From assembly GCA_903925015.1 (NCBI GenBank), contig CAIYDY010000441.1:62001-126000 (forward strand): a stretch of DNA of 64,000 nt. The letters run 5' to 3'. The notes under the pieces were generated by a model. It made no database searches. It was not told where the DNA came from and was given only the letters and a program-made list of their open reading frames with translations. Shown piece after piece: positions 26,280-35,553 of this stretch. Positions within the stretch are counted from its first letter, which is position 1; every line of letters starts with the position of its first letter. This DNA comes from an uncultured Acidobacteriia bacterium. Its GTDB lineage: Bacteria > Acidobacteriota > Terriglobia > Bryobacterales > Bryobacteraceae. Both the position numbers and the translations under genes were made by a program.

Positions 26280-27743
26280 ATGGAGACCGCTCCCCCCGAA
26301 CTGATCGCCAAGTATGAGGCCGTGATCGGGCTCGAAGTCCACGTCCAGCTGGCCACGCGCACCAAGATCTTCTGTGGTTGCCCCACCAGCTTCGGTGCCG
26401 CCCCGAATAGCAACGTCTGCCCGGTCTGCCTCGGCCTGCCCGGCGCGCTCCCGGTGCTCAGCCGCGAAGCCGTCGACCTCGCCATCAAAGGTTCGCTGGC
26501 GCTGAATTGCAAGGTCGCCCGCCAGTCGCGTTTCGCGCGCAAGAACTACTTCTACCCCGATCTCCCCAAGGGCTACCAGATTTCCCAGTTCGATGAGCCC
26601 TTGGCCGAGCACGGCTGGGTCGATATTGTTGTCGATGGAAAGCACAAGCGCGTCGGCGTCACCCGCGTCCACATGGAGGACGATGCCGGCAAGAGCCAGC
26701 ACGAGGGGTTCCGCGATTCCGCCAGCTACACCTATGTCGACCTCAACCGCTCCGGCACACCCTTGATTGAAATCGTCAGCGAGCCCGAAATGCGCTCCTC
26801 CGACGAAGCCTTCGCCTATGTGACGGAACTCAAGCAGGCCATCCAGTTCATGGACGTCTCCACCTGCGACATGGAGAAGGGCCACCTGCGTTGCGACGCC
26901 AACGTCTCGGTGCGCCCGTGGGGCCAGTCGGAATTCGGCACCAAGGTCGAAGTCAAGAACGTCAACTCCTTCCGCTTCCTAAAGCTTGCGATCGAATACG
27001 AGATTGCCCGGCAGGTGGCGGTAATTGAGGGCGGCGGGAAAATCTTCCAGGAAACCCGACTCTACAACCCCGACACCGGTGTCACCGTCGGCATGCGCAG
27101 CAAGGAACAGGCGCACGACTACCGCTATTTCCCCGAACCCGACCTGGTCCCGTTGCGTGTGAGCGAGAAGTGGGAATCGGAGGCGCGTGCCTCCATGCCG
27201 GAACTGCCGTCGCTGCGACGCGCGCGCTTCGTGGAATCCTACGGATTGCGCGAATACGATGCCGATGTCTTGACCGCTTCGCGCGCCTCAGCCGACTATT
27301 TCGAAGAGGTTGTCCGCACCTCCGGTGAGCCGAAGTTGGCCGCGAACTGGGTGATGGGTGATCTGGCGGGCATGTTGAAGCCGTTGGGCAAGGAGATCGG
27401 CGAGTCTCCTGTCGCGGCCAAGCACTTGGGTGAACTGGTGGCGATGGTGGCCAAGAAGGAACTCACCGGCCCGATGGCCAAGGACGTGCTGGCGAAGATG
27501 TTCGAGAGCGGCGACAGCCCTGCCGTCATTGCGCAACGCGAAGGCCTGCAAACCATTAGCGACACCGGTGCGATTGAAAAAATAATCGACGAAGTGATGG
27601 CCGCGAATCCGAAACAGGTGGAAGGCTACAAGGCGGGCAAGGTGACGCTGATCGGCTTCTTTGCCGGACAAGTGATGAAGGCGACCCGGGGACAGGCCAA
27701 TCCGCAGGTAGTGCAGGAACTGTTGAAGGCCAAGCTTTCGTAA
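26280..27743 (+). CDS. gatB: Asp-tRNA(Asn)/Glu-tRNA(Gln) amidotransferase subunit B
   Basis: 487 residues, full length. It is the kinase/tRNA-binding subunit of GatCAB, which amidates Glu-tRNA(Gln) or Asp-tRNA(Asn). Family signature: YEAVIGLEVHVQLATRTKIF, zinc-site cysteines in FCGCP and VCPVCLGLPG, FYPDLPKGYQISQ, and NRSGTPLIEIVSEPE. The C-terminal helical and YqeY-like domain (KPLGKEIGESPVAAKHLGEL onward) is present. gatA and gatC are not in this window. bcp follows with a good AGGAG site. Confidence 0.98.
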   Translation: METAPPELIAKYEAVIGLEVHVQLATRTKIFCGCPTSFGAAPNSNVCPVCLGLPGALPVLSREAVDLAIKGSLALNCKVARQSRFARKNYFYPDLPKGYQISQFDEPLAEHGWVDIVVDGKHKRVGVTRVHMEDDAGKSQHEGFRDSASYTYVDLNRSGTPLIEIVSEPEMRSSDEAFAYVTELKQAIQFMDVSTCDMEKGHLRCDANVSVRPWGQSEFGTKVEVKNVNSFRFLKLAIEYEIARQVAVIEGGGKIFQETRLYNPDTGVTVGMRSKEQAHDYRYFPEPDLVPLRVSEKWESEARASMPELPSLRRARFVESYGLREYDADVLTASRASADYFEEVVRTSGEPKLAANWVMGDLAGMLKPLGKEIGESPVAAKHLGELVAMVAKKELTGPMAKDVLAKMFESGDSPAVIAQREGLQTISDTGAIEKIIDEVMAANPKQVEGYKAGKVTLIGFFAGQVMKATRGQANPQVVQELLKAKLS

Positions 27744-27760
27744 TTAGGAGATGGACGAAC

Positions 27761-28210
27761 ATGCTTAAAGTAGGCGACAAGGCACCGGAATTCAAGGTTC
27801 TGACCGACACGGGCGAGGAATTCGACCTCGCGGCTCACCAGAGTGAGCGCATCGTTCTGTATTTCTACCCAAGGGCCGACACGCCCGGCTGCACCGTCGA
27901 ATCGTGCAGCTTCCGGGATGCGGTCGCGAAGTTCGTGGAGAAGGGTGTCACCGTGCTCGGCGTCTCCCCGGATACCACCAAGGCGCAGGCCAAGTTCAAG
28001 GCCAAATTCGACCTCGGGTTCACGCTGCTGGCGGACGATTCCAAGGACATCGCCATCCAGTACGACGTGTTGAAGGAAAAGAACATGTACGGCAAGAAGG
28101 TGATGGGGGTGGCGCGGACCACATTCGTGATCGAGAACGGTGTGATCGTCAAGATTTTTGACAAGGTCAAGCCCGAAGGCCACGCCGACGAGGTTCTGGC
28201 GGCGCTGTAG
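27761..28210 (+). CDS. bcp: Thioredoxin-dependent peroxiredoxin Q/BCP
   Basis: 149 residues. It reduces peroxides with thioredoxin as donor, in the cytoplasm. The peroxidatic Cys is in FYPRADTPGCTVESCSFRD; the second Cys five residues on is the resolving Cys as in E. coli BCP. GVSPDTTKAQAKFKAKFDL and GVARTTFVIENGVIVKIF match the family. AGGAG lies upstream; it is probably in an operon with gatB and the RNase T2 gene. Confidence 0.96.
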   Translation: MLKVGDKAPEFKVLTDTGEEFDLAAHQSERIVLYFYPRADTPGCTVESCSFRDAVAKFVEKGVTVLGVSPDTTKAQAKFKAKFDLGFTLLADDSKDIAIQYDVLKEKNMYGKKVMGVARTTFVIENGVIVKIFDKVKPEGHADEVLAAL

Positions 28211-28231
28211 AGTCCTGTGAGGATAGCAACC

Positions 28232-28957
28232 ATGTTCCACAATCGACGGACATTGTCCGTATTCATTGGTGTCTCGCTCGGGCTGTCGGCACAGGCCATG
28301 GCCCAGACGTGTAACATCTCACAGGGCGATCTTTTCGTCCCATCAATCAGCAAGCCTGACACGATCAACAAGAAGCCCGGCGATTACTATCTGCTTTCAC
28401 TTTCGTGGTCGCCGCAGTTCTGCACTACACAGCCCGGACAAAGCCCGAAGAACAAATTCCAGTGTCAGGAAAATTCCTTCGGGTTTGTCGTCCATGGTTT
28501 TTGGCCACAAGCCGCGCACGCGCAATCTGTCGCCGACCATCCACGGAATTGCGAACAACCGACTACTGTAATCGCACCCAAGACCCTCAAAGACAATCTC
28601 TGCACCGTCCCCGGCATTCAGCTGATGCAGGACGAATGGGCGAAACACGGAACCTGCGCCTACAAGACTCCCGAGGCCTATTTCGGTGACATCGAGAAGG
28701 TTGTGGGGGCGCTGCACATCCCCGATGTGAGCGGCATGGCGGCCAAAACCAAGAAAAAACTGAATGCAGGTACTCTGATACAAGCCTTTGTAGCCGCCAA
28801 TCCAGGTCTGACGGCTGCGGATATGCAGCTCAACCTAAAGGGAAGCACCTTGGTGGAAGTCCACGTTTGCTACAGCAAGGCGCTCAAGTTCCAGGCTTGC
28901 GAGCCGGGAGCAAACGCAAACGATTCCAGACCACTAACGATTACGCCGAAAAACTAA
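28232..28957 (+). CDS. Secreted ribonuclease T2 family protein
   Basis: 241 residues from the ATG at 28232, with AGGA eight bases upstream. Signal peptide ending AQAMAQ. It should cut RNA nonspecifically outside the cytoplasm through a 2',3'-cyclic intermediate. The two active-site blocks are FVVHGFWPQ (CAS I) and LMQDEWAKHGTC (CAS II), with both catalytic His, the Glu and the Lys kept. Several paired Cys fit an exported enzyme. It starts 21 bases after bcp. Confidence 0.93.
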   Translation: MFHNRRTLSVFIGVSLGLSAQAMAQTCNISQGDLFVPSISKPDTINKKPGDYYLLSLSWSPQFCTTQPGQSPKNKFQCQENSFGFVVHGFWPQAAHAQSVADHPRNCEQPTTVIAPKTLKDNLCTVPGIQLMQDEWAKHGTCAYKTPEAYFGDIEKVVGALHIPDVSGMAAKTKKKLNAGTLIQAFVAANPGLTAADMQLNLKGSTLVEVHVCYSKALKFQACEPGANANDSRPLTITPKN

Positions 28958-29024
28958 GCGAAAGCTTCGGTCCGTTGGGAATAATCCTGTCCGCCTATGG
29001 CATATAGCGTGCAGGAGAAAGCCC

Positions 29025-29243
29025 ATGAACACCCAAAAAGTGACGATCAAGACCGAGCGGAAGCCCAACGTACGTTATTGGCTGGCCGGTATCATCGTTC
29101 TGATTACGTTCGCCCTTGCCGACGTGATCGCTGTTGCATTGCCCTCAATGGCTCTGAGCCCCGCCCAGATCTTCGCTGGCGGAGCCGCCTACGTCCTGAT
29201 TGCGGGTGGATCGCTCTACACCGTTTGGCAGCTCAAGGGCTGA
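29025..29243 (+). CDS. Small two-helix membrane protein, unknown
   Basis: 72 residues. Two hydrophobic helices: YWLAGIIVLITFALADVIAV and FAGGAAYVLIAGGSLYTVW; the N-terminus is basic and cytoplasmic. AGGAGA lies nine bases upstream of the ATG, which supports it as a real gene. It is nearly back-to-back with the convergent protease gene at 29245. No family recognised. Confidence 0.6.
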   Translation: MNTQKVTIKTERKPNVRYWLAGIIVLITFALADVIAVALPSMALSPAQIFAGGAAYVLIAGGSLYTVWQLKG

Positions 29244-29244
29244 C

Positions 29245-30663
29245 CTACGGTCTAGGGCCGAGGGCCACCAAGCCATCCCGGTAGTTGATCGTGACCGTGG
29301 ATTGGCGCAACACCGAGTAGCCCAGGATCCCGGAGATTTGAACTCCTTGGCGGCGGCTAATCTCATCCAAGTCCATACTCACCGGATCCCGCTCGCCGAC
29401 GGTTCTTCCCGCCACTTCCAGCACGAGTGGTGAAATTCGGAAAATACCCTCCACAGCCCCGGTCGCGCCATTCAAGAGCATTGCGCTCGCTACTCCCATC
29501 GGCGGACCGGATGTACCCCGGGCGACCGAGGTCACTGCCGAGCCGGTATCGACGAGGAATAGTCCGGCCTGTCCGCCTTGGACGCGGGCTCTCAACAGGA
29601 GAAAATGCCGGAAACCGTAGGCGTGCGAGGGTTGATCCGAATTTTCTGTCCGGTCGTATCCGATCCATCGGCCCGTACCGACCTCTGGAGGACCGGATTC
29701 GAATGGCGTCAACTCCAGCGTCCGGGACCGGGCATCCAAACGGATCTGGAAGGCCTCGAAAGCATCCATGCCAATCACGCCGTCCGCACCTTCCGCGAAC
29801 GTGCCGGAAAGCACCTCGACGGCGCAGTTCTCGAGCTGGAAATGTTCGCCTACCCGAACTGTATGCGCCACTCCCATGGCACCTCCAACTGCGCCGCCGC
29901 CCAAACCAGTGATTTGGGTCTCCGAGACAATGTCCAAGTCCAGTCGTTTGGCCGCCTTTGGGTTGATGACAATTCCCGAAGCGCCACTATCCAAAACCAG
30001 CCACAGTATCTTACCTCCGTTGATTGAAACAGGGGTCAGTAGGCCGGCTGGAATGAGTCCGTGGGGTTGGTAGGCCTTCAAGGCCACTGTGTAGGGCCGG
30101 TACCCGCTTGCAAGGCGGCCGTGGGGACTGCCGTTCAGCCGCTTTTCCATTACCAGTTGGTTCAAGGATGCTGCTGCAGCTTGGCGATCCTCGTTTACGG
30201 TCAGCGCAATCGCATTTTTTAGAAGCGTTTCACGGCTTTTCGGGTCGGTGGCAAACTCCGTGTAGGACCGAATAATGTCAGGGTCGCGGGGATCGAGACC
30301 ATATGCACGGGACATCAGGCTGCGGGCATTGTTGCGGTGGAACTGGATCAATTCGAGCCGACCCAATCCCCAGTAGGCCCGAGCGCAGCGCTCGTCCACC
30401 CTGATGGCGGCCCTGAAAGCTGCGGCTGCACCATCGAAATCCGCCCGGCGGAACCGGATCTCGCCTTGCAAGGCCAGTAGTCCAGCGTCGGTGCTGTGGA
30501 CCGCGCTGGATAGGATGAGCCGTTCCGCCTCGTCCAGCCGACCACCTTGGAGGAGTTTGCGGGCAGTCACGTGTTCGCCGTGCTGGATTCCCACGCAAGG
30601 AATCGCAGCCAAAGCGACAAACCCCGCCAAGGTGGCCGACCATGAAGCCCGAACGCGTGACAT
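29245..30663 (-). CDS. Secreted TPR plus retropepsin-like aspartic protease
   Basis: 472 residues. Signal peptide SATLAGFVALAAIPCVG. Residues ~30-150 are TPR-like helices (LLALQGEIRFRRADFDGAAA, AYWGLGRLELIQFHRNNARS). The C-terminal ~290 residues hold two aspartic-protease halves: LWLVLDSGASGIVINPKAAK and AGLFLVDTGSAVTSVARG, each with D-S/T-G. GVIGMDAFEAFQIRLD and GILGYSVLRQSTVTINYRDG are the typical following strands. Retropepsin-like proteins normally dimerise from one D-T-G copy, whereas this chain carries both. Likely periplasmic; substrate unknown. Confidence 0.8.
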   Translation of the reverse strand: MSRVRASWSATLAGFVALAAIPCVGIQHGEHVTARKLLQGGRLDEAERLILSSAVHSTDAGLLALQGEIRFRRADFDGAAAAFRAAIRVDERCARAYWGLGRLELIQFHRNNARSLMSRAYGLDPRDPDIIRSYTEFATDPKSRETLLKNAIALTVNEDRQAAAASLNQLVMEKRLNGSPHGRLASGYRPYTVALKAYQPHGLIPAGLLTPVSINGGKILWLVLDSGASGIVINPKAAKRLDLDIVSETQITGLGGGAVGGAMGVAHTVRVGEHFQLENCAVEVLSGTFAEGADGVIGMDAFEAFQIRLDARSRTLELTPFESGPPEVGTGRWIGYDRTENSDQPSHAYGFRHFLLLRARVQGGQAGLFLVDTGSAVTSVARGTSGPPMGVASAMLLNGATGAVEGIFRISPLVLEVAGRTVGERDPVSMDLDEISRRQGVQISGILGYSVLRQSTVTINYRDGLVALGPRP

Positions 30664-30758
30664 CTTCCTGATGCCACTATATTACGGTTCAGTTACGATT
30701 GCATTATAAAAATGTAAATCAGCCCGATTCGGACTTGTTATGGGTACGGACTAGGCTC

Positions 30759-31655
30759 CTACGGCCTGAAGGCCCCGGCAACCGGGCGTCCAACCCAGCA
30801 CTCGGGCGCTGCGAGACCCAGCACGGAGGCGATGGTTGCCGCCGTGTCGTACGTGTTAACAGATGACACAATTTCCGTTCCCGACCGCACGCCCGGACCG
30901 ACAGCAATCCACGGAATCTCCAATTCCGTCATGGAGAGACCGCCGTGTTTCTTTTCCACGCCGCCGTGATCCGCCGTCACGATGATCAGGGTATCCGCCG
31001 CGTTGCCGGACTTCGAAACAGCCGCCACCACGTCCCCCACAAGTTTGTCCGCTTGGGCGACGGCGGCATCGAATTCGGGTGAAAGCCAGCCGTGGCCGTG
31101 ACCGGCGTCATCAACCTCGTCCAAGTGTAGGAAGAGAAGCTCGGGCTTCTCGGCGGCCCAGTACTTCAGCCCTGCGTCCACGGTTTCCGGGGATCCCTTC
31201 ACATGCTGGATCTTGGTGGGAATTCCGCGCTCGACGAAGTCGGCAAAACCGTCCCAATCATGGAAGATGGCGATCTTGCTGGCTGGGCGTTGGGCGCGGA
31301 GGATGGAGAAGACGGTCGGAAACTGTGCGTCGGGACCCTTGCAAACCGGTGCGATGGTGAACTTGTCGCGCCGCCAGTCGTTGGATGTGATGCCGTGCTG
31401 TTCGGGCCCGGCACCCATGACCATGGATGCCCAGTTGGGGGCGCTCACGGTCGGCATCACGCCACGGGCATGGATTGTCCATGCGCCACTCTTCATGAGT
31501 GCATGGATGTTTGGGGTGGGGTCGCGCTGGATACTGCCAGTGCCGAAGCCGTCGAGGCCGACAACGATGACGTGGGCCGCGCGGGGCAGGTCGGCTGCCG
31601 ACATGAAACTGGCGCTGGCCAGAATTGCGGCGATGGTGGTGGAGGCAAGGCGCAT
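30759..31655 (-). CDS. Exported alkaline-phosphatase-fold phosphodiesterase
   Basis: 298 residues. Signal peptide TTIAAILASASFMSAADLP. The metal and nucleophile region is VIVVGLDGFGTGSI then MPTVSAPNWASMVMGAGPEQH, where the Thr after MP is the expected nucleophile. The late ligands are HLDEVDDAGHGHGW and IVTADHGGVEKKHGG. This is the type I phosphodiesterase/nucleotide pyrophosphatase family. Substrate unknown. It is on the same strand as its neighbours but separated by 23 bases from the S41 gene and 95 from the protease gene. Confidence 0.9.
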   Translation of the reverse strand: MRLASTTIAAILASASFMSAADLPRAAHVIVVGLDGFGTGSIQRDPTPNIHALMKSGAWTIHARGVMPTVSAPNWASMVMGAGPEQHGITSNDWRRDKFTIAPVCKGPDAQFPTVFSILRAQRPASKIAIFHDWDGFADFVERGIPTKIQHVKGSPETVDAGLKYWAAEKPELLFLHLDEVDDAGHGHGWLSPEFDAAVAQADKLVGDVVAAVSKSGNAADTLIIVTADHGGVEKKHGGLSMTELEIPWIAVGPGVRSGTEIVSSVNTYDTAATIASVLGLAAPECWVGRPVAGAFRP

Positions 31656-31678
31656 TCCCCGTTTATCGCACGGTTGCG

Positions 31679-32818
31679 TTAACGGGCGATGACGGAGATC
31701 CCTATTGGACCGGCTTTGAGAGGCCCAATGGAGCCGCCCTCAAGCCAATTCTGCACCCGCTTTACCTCGTCATCCTTGGCCTGGGGGTTGTTCGGGTCCA
31801 TGGGCAGATAGATGTCGGGTTGGATTCCGGACAGATCCACTGGAAGATCGGGAATGCGGTTGGAGCGCGTGGTTGCGTACCAGAGTCGGCGCTGGCCGGA
31901 GGGGAGTTCGTGCGGGCGGACGTTGGAGTAGTCCAGCGAGCCGTAGGTGCTCCGACCGATCAACTTCACTTGGAAGCTCTGCCTCGCCGCGAGGACGAGC
32001 TCTTCGCAGGAACTCCCGCAACCATGGTCGATCAAAATCGCGACACGGGTGGGACGGCGCGGCTCCAAGCCCTTCAAGCGCTCGAACGTGATGCGCCCGT
32101 CGTCGTCCTGCGGCACATATTGGCCCGGAGCCGCCTTCCTCATGCGGGCGATTCCCCTATCCTCAAACGCCTTGCAAACGTTATCACCAGGAGAAAGGAT
32201 GTCGCAGAACCGCTCCCAGCCCGTAATGTTGTCCGGGGTAGCCAACATTTCCTGTCCAACGTCCACCATCTCGTCCGTCATCAGCCACGGAAGCAACGGG
32301 GTGTAGCTGCTATCGCTGCCGCCGCCGTTGCCGCGTACATCGATGATCCAATTCCGGTGGCTTGCGAGTGCGCCATGATTCTTCTTGATCAGAGCCACGA
32401 GCGGATCCCGGTTGGCGTCGCGGAAGCTCTTGAGCGTTAGCACGAGCGTCTTGGCGGAAAGTACTGCCAAAGTCGGGGTGTCGTCCCGTTTCCGGGCCGT
32501 CGCCGTGCCGGGCTTTCCAGCTTGTGGGCCCAGCGGTTGCAGCTCCAGGTGCCCATGTCGCCACGCTTGGAGATATTGCCGAATCGCCGTGTCGCATGCG
32601 TCGGACGTGGTGGCTTGGCTGGCTGAGTTCCGCGCCAGGGCCAGGGCGTCATCGAAATGCCTCTGGCCAAACTTGGCAAGGTGGTCCTTCGCGCCTGTGT
32701 CATTGGCGAGCAGAAATCCTGGAATCGCGTCCAAGTCCTGCAGGCACTGGCTTGCGACGGATTGTGCGTGGCAGTTTGCGGCTAGACCCAGGACGAGAAA
32801 AAGCCCGATGTTCCACAT
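31679..32818 (-). CDS. Exported S41-family (tail-specific) peptidase
   Basis: 379 residues. Signal peptide IGLFLVLGLAANCHAQS. The S41 core is seen in NWIIDVRGNGGGSDSSYTPL, VAILIDHGCGSSCEELVLAA (nucleophile Ser in GSSCEE) and FQVKLIGRSTYGSLDYSN. No PDZ domain is obvious, so it is closer to the smaller C-terminal-processing/tricorn-core type. It follows the M50 gene by 15 bases and may be the last gene of the GntR-ABC operon. Confidence 0.88.
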   Translation of the reverse strand: MWNIGLFLVLGLAANCHAQSVASQCLQDLDAIPGFLLANDTGAKDHLAKFGQRHFDDALALARNSASQATTSDACDTAIRQYLQAWRHGHLELQPLGPQAGKPGTATARKRDDTPTLAVLSAKTLVLTLKSFRDANRDPLVALIKKNHGALASHRNWIIDVRGNGGGSDSSYTPLLPWLMTDEMVDVGQEMLATPDNITGWERFCDILSPGDNVCKAFEDRGIARMRKAAPGQYVPQDDDGRITFERLKGLEPRRPTRVAILIDHGCGSSCEELVLAARQSFQVKLIGRSTYGSLDYSNVRPHELPSGQRRLWYATTRSNRIPDLPVDLSGIQPDIYLPMDPNNPQAKDDEVKRVQNWLEGGSIGPLKAGPIGISVIAR

Positions 32819-32833
32819 GGTGTTTCTATCAGA

Positions 32834-33967
32834 TTAGCCGTTCAGTTCAATACGGAGGGCTTCTAGCCGTTCCCGTATCGGCACGCCAAGCTTGCCTGGC
32901 TGCGATTTCAATGCCTTGAAGGCGAGTTCCAATTCCTTGAGCGCCGCGGCTTTGTTGCCCTCCGCAGACAAGACAGCCGCTGAGGGCGCGTGGATCTCAT
33001 TTTTGTTGTGGATGCCCGGCAGGCGGCCCAGTTCCAGATTCTTGCGTGCCACTGTCAGATCGTAGCCCGGCAGCGCGTAGAACGATGCTGCCGCCAAATG
33101 GAACGACGGACGCATCGGTTTCGGCATCAGATCAACACGCGCCAATCCGCGATCGAGCCACATCTTGGCCTGGTCCATTTCGCCCCGGTCCAAATGCCAC
33201 ATGTGGCGGAGCCAGCAAGTGTGGACGGACCCTGGGTCGGAATCGAGGCCATCGCCCATCAGTTCGACCATCGGCTGCGGCCATTCCCGTGGCCGTTGCG
33301 CCATGCAGAGGCTGGCAACGGTCGAAAGAGCCATCCAGCGGCGCCCTTCGGGTTGGTCGAAAAGGAGCATTTTTAGTCGCGCGCCGTCGTTCACGAAACC
33401 TGCGGACGTGACCGGCACCAGGGTGACCAATCCAATCAACGGGGAGAGTATGCCGAAGGTGAGTAAAAACAGGGTCGCCATAGGGTGTGTCCCGCCCAGT
33501 AGGAATGCCGGGATGAGCGCGGTCGCACCCAATAGCGAGGCAAGTGGACCACCGGCGACAAAACTTCCCATCTGCCGCTTCAATTCCGGCCCGTAGGATT
33601 GGGGGAGGCACACGGCCAATCCTCCCCAGAGAATGGGTGCCCGGTTCAGGGAGAATCCCAGTCGATCCCCCTCAGCCTCGATCCGCAGGGGGCCAACCAC
33701 ATACAGGAAAAACCGGAATCCACAAAGCACACCTGCCGCCACGTGCCCTGCCTCATGCAGCGCGATAGCCAGGAAGAAGACAACAAAAATGCAGGGCAGC
33801 AGGGCCAGTGGAACCTTGCCCACGCCGGCCAGTCCAATCAGTTTTACGACGCCGAAGCCGCCGAGTGCGCCGACCAGACTGCTTGTCACAGCAAGCAGCA
33901 GGGATTCACGGGACTTCTTCCCACTCTTTTCAGGGACCGCCTGGAGCGGCATGGTTTGCGTTTCCAT
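32834..33967 (-). CDS. M50-type membrane metalloprotease-like protein
   Basis: 377 residues from the ATG at 33967, two bases after the permease stop; the frame upstream overlaps the permease gene. The zinc motif HEAGH lies in a membrane helix (VVFFLAIALHEAGHVAAGVL), as in site-2 proteases, with further helices through LLFLTFGILSPLIG-like segments. The second zinc motif (typically NxxPxxxLDG) is not clear. The C-terminal ~150 residues are helical, TPR-like, and cytoplasmic. It forms an operon with a GntR regulator and an ABC exporter. Confidence 0.75.
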   Translation of the reverse strand: METQTMPLQAVPEKSGKKSRESLLLAVTSSLVGALGGFGVVKLIGLAGVGKVPLALLPCIFVVFFLAIALHEAGHVAAGVLCGFRFFLYVVGPLRIEAEGDRLGFSLNRAPILWGGLAVCLPQSYGPELKRQMGSFVAGGPLASLLGATALIPAFLLGGTHPMATLFLLTFGILSPLIGLVTLVPVTSAGFVNDGARLKMLLFDQPEGRRWMALSTVASLCMAQRPREWPQPMVELMGDGLDSDPGSVHTCWLRHMWHLDRGEMDQAKMWLDRGLARVDLMPKPMRPSFHLAAASFYALPGYDLTVARKNLELGRLPGIHNKNEIHAPSAAVLSAEGNKAAALKELELAFKALKSQPGKLGVPIRERLEALRIELNG

Positions 33968-33969
33968 TC

Positions 33970-34659
33970 CTAGTATTCCTTCCGTTCCACAACAATATTT
34001 GCGCCACCAAGGCTGATCAGCCCGACCGCGACGTAAACGACAATGACCGGCCACGGCAGATCGGCAAGTCCAACCGGAATATGCACTCCAACCTCTTCGG
34101 AGACTGAGACAAATCCCCCACAAAGGAACCCGACTGCCGCCATCCCGATGGTTCCGCCCCACAGTTCGTCCAACCACGTGTAGAGCAAAGTCCCGAGGCC
34201 GAAAAAGCTATAACTGGAGAGCAGGACGACTGGGATGGCGGAGATGATCCGTCCGCTCGGGATCTCGGCCCCCCGAATGGGTGCAAGGAATCCGACCACG
34301 CACACCGAGAGCAGGACAAACACCAGCAACAGCAACCCTCCCAGCGCAGCCCTCACCCAGAGCGAGCGGCGGCGGGACACCGGCAGCGACAACATGAAAT
34401 GCGTGGAGGGATGGGTGCCACGAAGCACGCCCGAGGCCGTCTGTGAATTGATCCCGGAACCAGCCAGAATCATGGCGACCAAAGGTGCGACCACGCCAGC
34501 GAGGGTCAAAATGTAGACATTCCAAAATGGAATCGGGTCGCGCGAGATCTTCGGCATTCCGAACAGGCCTAGCGTCCCCGCCGATGTAACCACCCACAAT
34601 GCCGCTGTCAGCAAGACCCGGGGCCGACATTCCAGCCAAGACTTCCTCCACAGGCTCAT
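33970..34659 (-). CDS. ABC transporter permease (ABC-2 type)
   Basis: 229 residues with six hydrophobic segments (VLLTAALWVVTSAGTLGLFG, VYILTLAGVVAPLVAMILAG, LGGLLLLVFVLLSVCVVGFL, TIGMAAVGFLCGGFV, VIVVYVAVGLISLG). Its start overlaps the end of the ATPase gene by four bases. Between helices two and three the segment HPSTHFMLSLPVSRRRSLWV is typical of ABC-2 permeases. It partners the ATPase at 34656 and the GntR regulator. Confidence 0.85.
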   Translation of the reverse strand: MSLWRKSWLECRPRVLLTAALWVVTSAGTLGLFGMPKISRDPIPFWNVYILTLAGVVAPLVAMILAGSGINSQTASGVLRGTHPSTHFMLSLPVSRRRSLWVRAALGGLLLLVFVLLSVCVVGFLAPIRGAEIPSGRIISAIPVVLLSSYSFFGLGTLLYTWLDELWGGTIGMAAVGFLCGGFVSVSEEVGVHIPVGLADLPWPVIVVYVAVGLISLGGANIVVERKEY

Positions 34660-35552
34660 ACATTCCTCTGAACCAGTTCCAAGAACATTTCCCGCAGCGA
34701 TACCGGTTGCACGTCGACCGACTTGGCCCCGAGCGCCCCACCCTTCTTGACCACGGCCTCCGCAGTTCCGTTTGCAAAGACGGTGAGGGTTCGGCCATCC
34801 GGTTTCACCGTGCCAAAGGCCTTGAATTCCCCGGCGACCAGCGCGGCATCGTTCTGGAACAGCAGCACCACCCGGCGGCAGGAGGCTTTCAAGTCGTCCA
34901 GGCCCCCGTTCATCAGGCTGCGACCCTGGTGGATCATGCAGATGTGGTCCGCAACCTGCTCCATTTCATTCAAGCGGTGCGATGAAAACAGCACCGTTGC
35001 ACCGGATTCGGCTACCAAGCCCACAAGCGCCTGCATGAAGATGTCGACGCCCAACGGGTCGAGCCCGTCCGTGGGTTCGTCCAGCAGGATCAATTCCGCT
35101 CCCCGCGAAAAGGCCATCAGCAGGTGGAGCTTGGCGAGCGCGCCCTTGGAGAGCTGTGTCACCGCTTGTGGGCGCTTGAGCCCGAATTCGGTCAGGTAGC
35201 GGGTTTCCAAGTCGGCCCGCCACTTGGGGTACAGGCCCTTGGTGAAATCGATGACCTCGCCGACATTCATGTAAGGAAAGAAATCCTTCTTTTCCGGCAC
35301 GAAGGCGGTGCGGGCGCGTATTTGCAGACTCTCACCGGCATGCAATGCGTTGAGGCCCAGAAGACTAGCGGTACCCGCATCCGGCCGTGCCATTTGCAGC
35401 AAGAGACGCAGCGTCGTCGTCTTTCCGGCGCCATTCAAGCCCACAAATCCCGCGATGGCTCCGCTGGGGACCGACATGGACAGGCCGTCGAGCGCGTGGA
35501 CTCCGCCATAACTCTTTCGAAGACCCGAGATTTCGATGTCCAATTTCGACAT
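34656..35552 (-). CDS. ABC transporter ATP-binding protein
   Basis: 298 residues. Walker A is GLNGAGKTTT, the Q-loop region AFVPEKKDF, a degenerate signature LSKGALAKLHLLMAF, and Walker B ILLDEPTDGLDP, with switch His in FSSHRLNEMEQ. The C-terminal ~80 residues are the usual extension of YtrB/CcmA-like ATPases. The signature lacks the canonical SGGQ glycines (LSKGA), which also occurs in this subfamily. The gene starts one base after the GntR stop. Confidence 0.93.
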   Translation of the reverse strand: MSKLDIEISGLRKSYGGVHALDGLSMSVPSGAIAGFVGLNGAGKTTTLRLLLQMARPDAGTASLLGLNALHAGESLQIRARTAFVPEKKDFFPYMNVGEVIDFTKGLYPKWRADLETRYLTEFGLKRPQAVTQLSKGALAKLHLLMAFSRGAELILLDEPTDGLDPLGVDIFMQALVGLVAESGATVLFSSHRLNEMEQVADHICMIHQGRSLMNGGLDDLKASCRRVVLLFQNDAALVAGEFKAFGTVKPDGRTLTVFANGTAEAVVKKGGALGAKSVDVQPVSLREMFLELVQRNV

Positions 35553-35553
35553 T

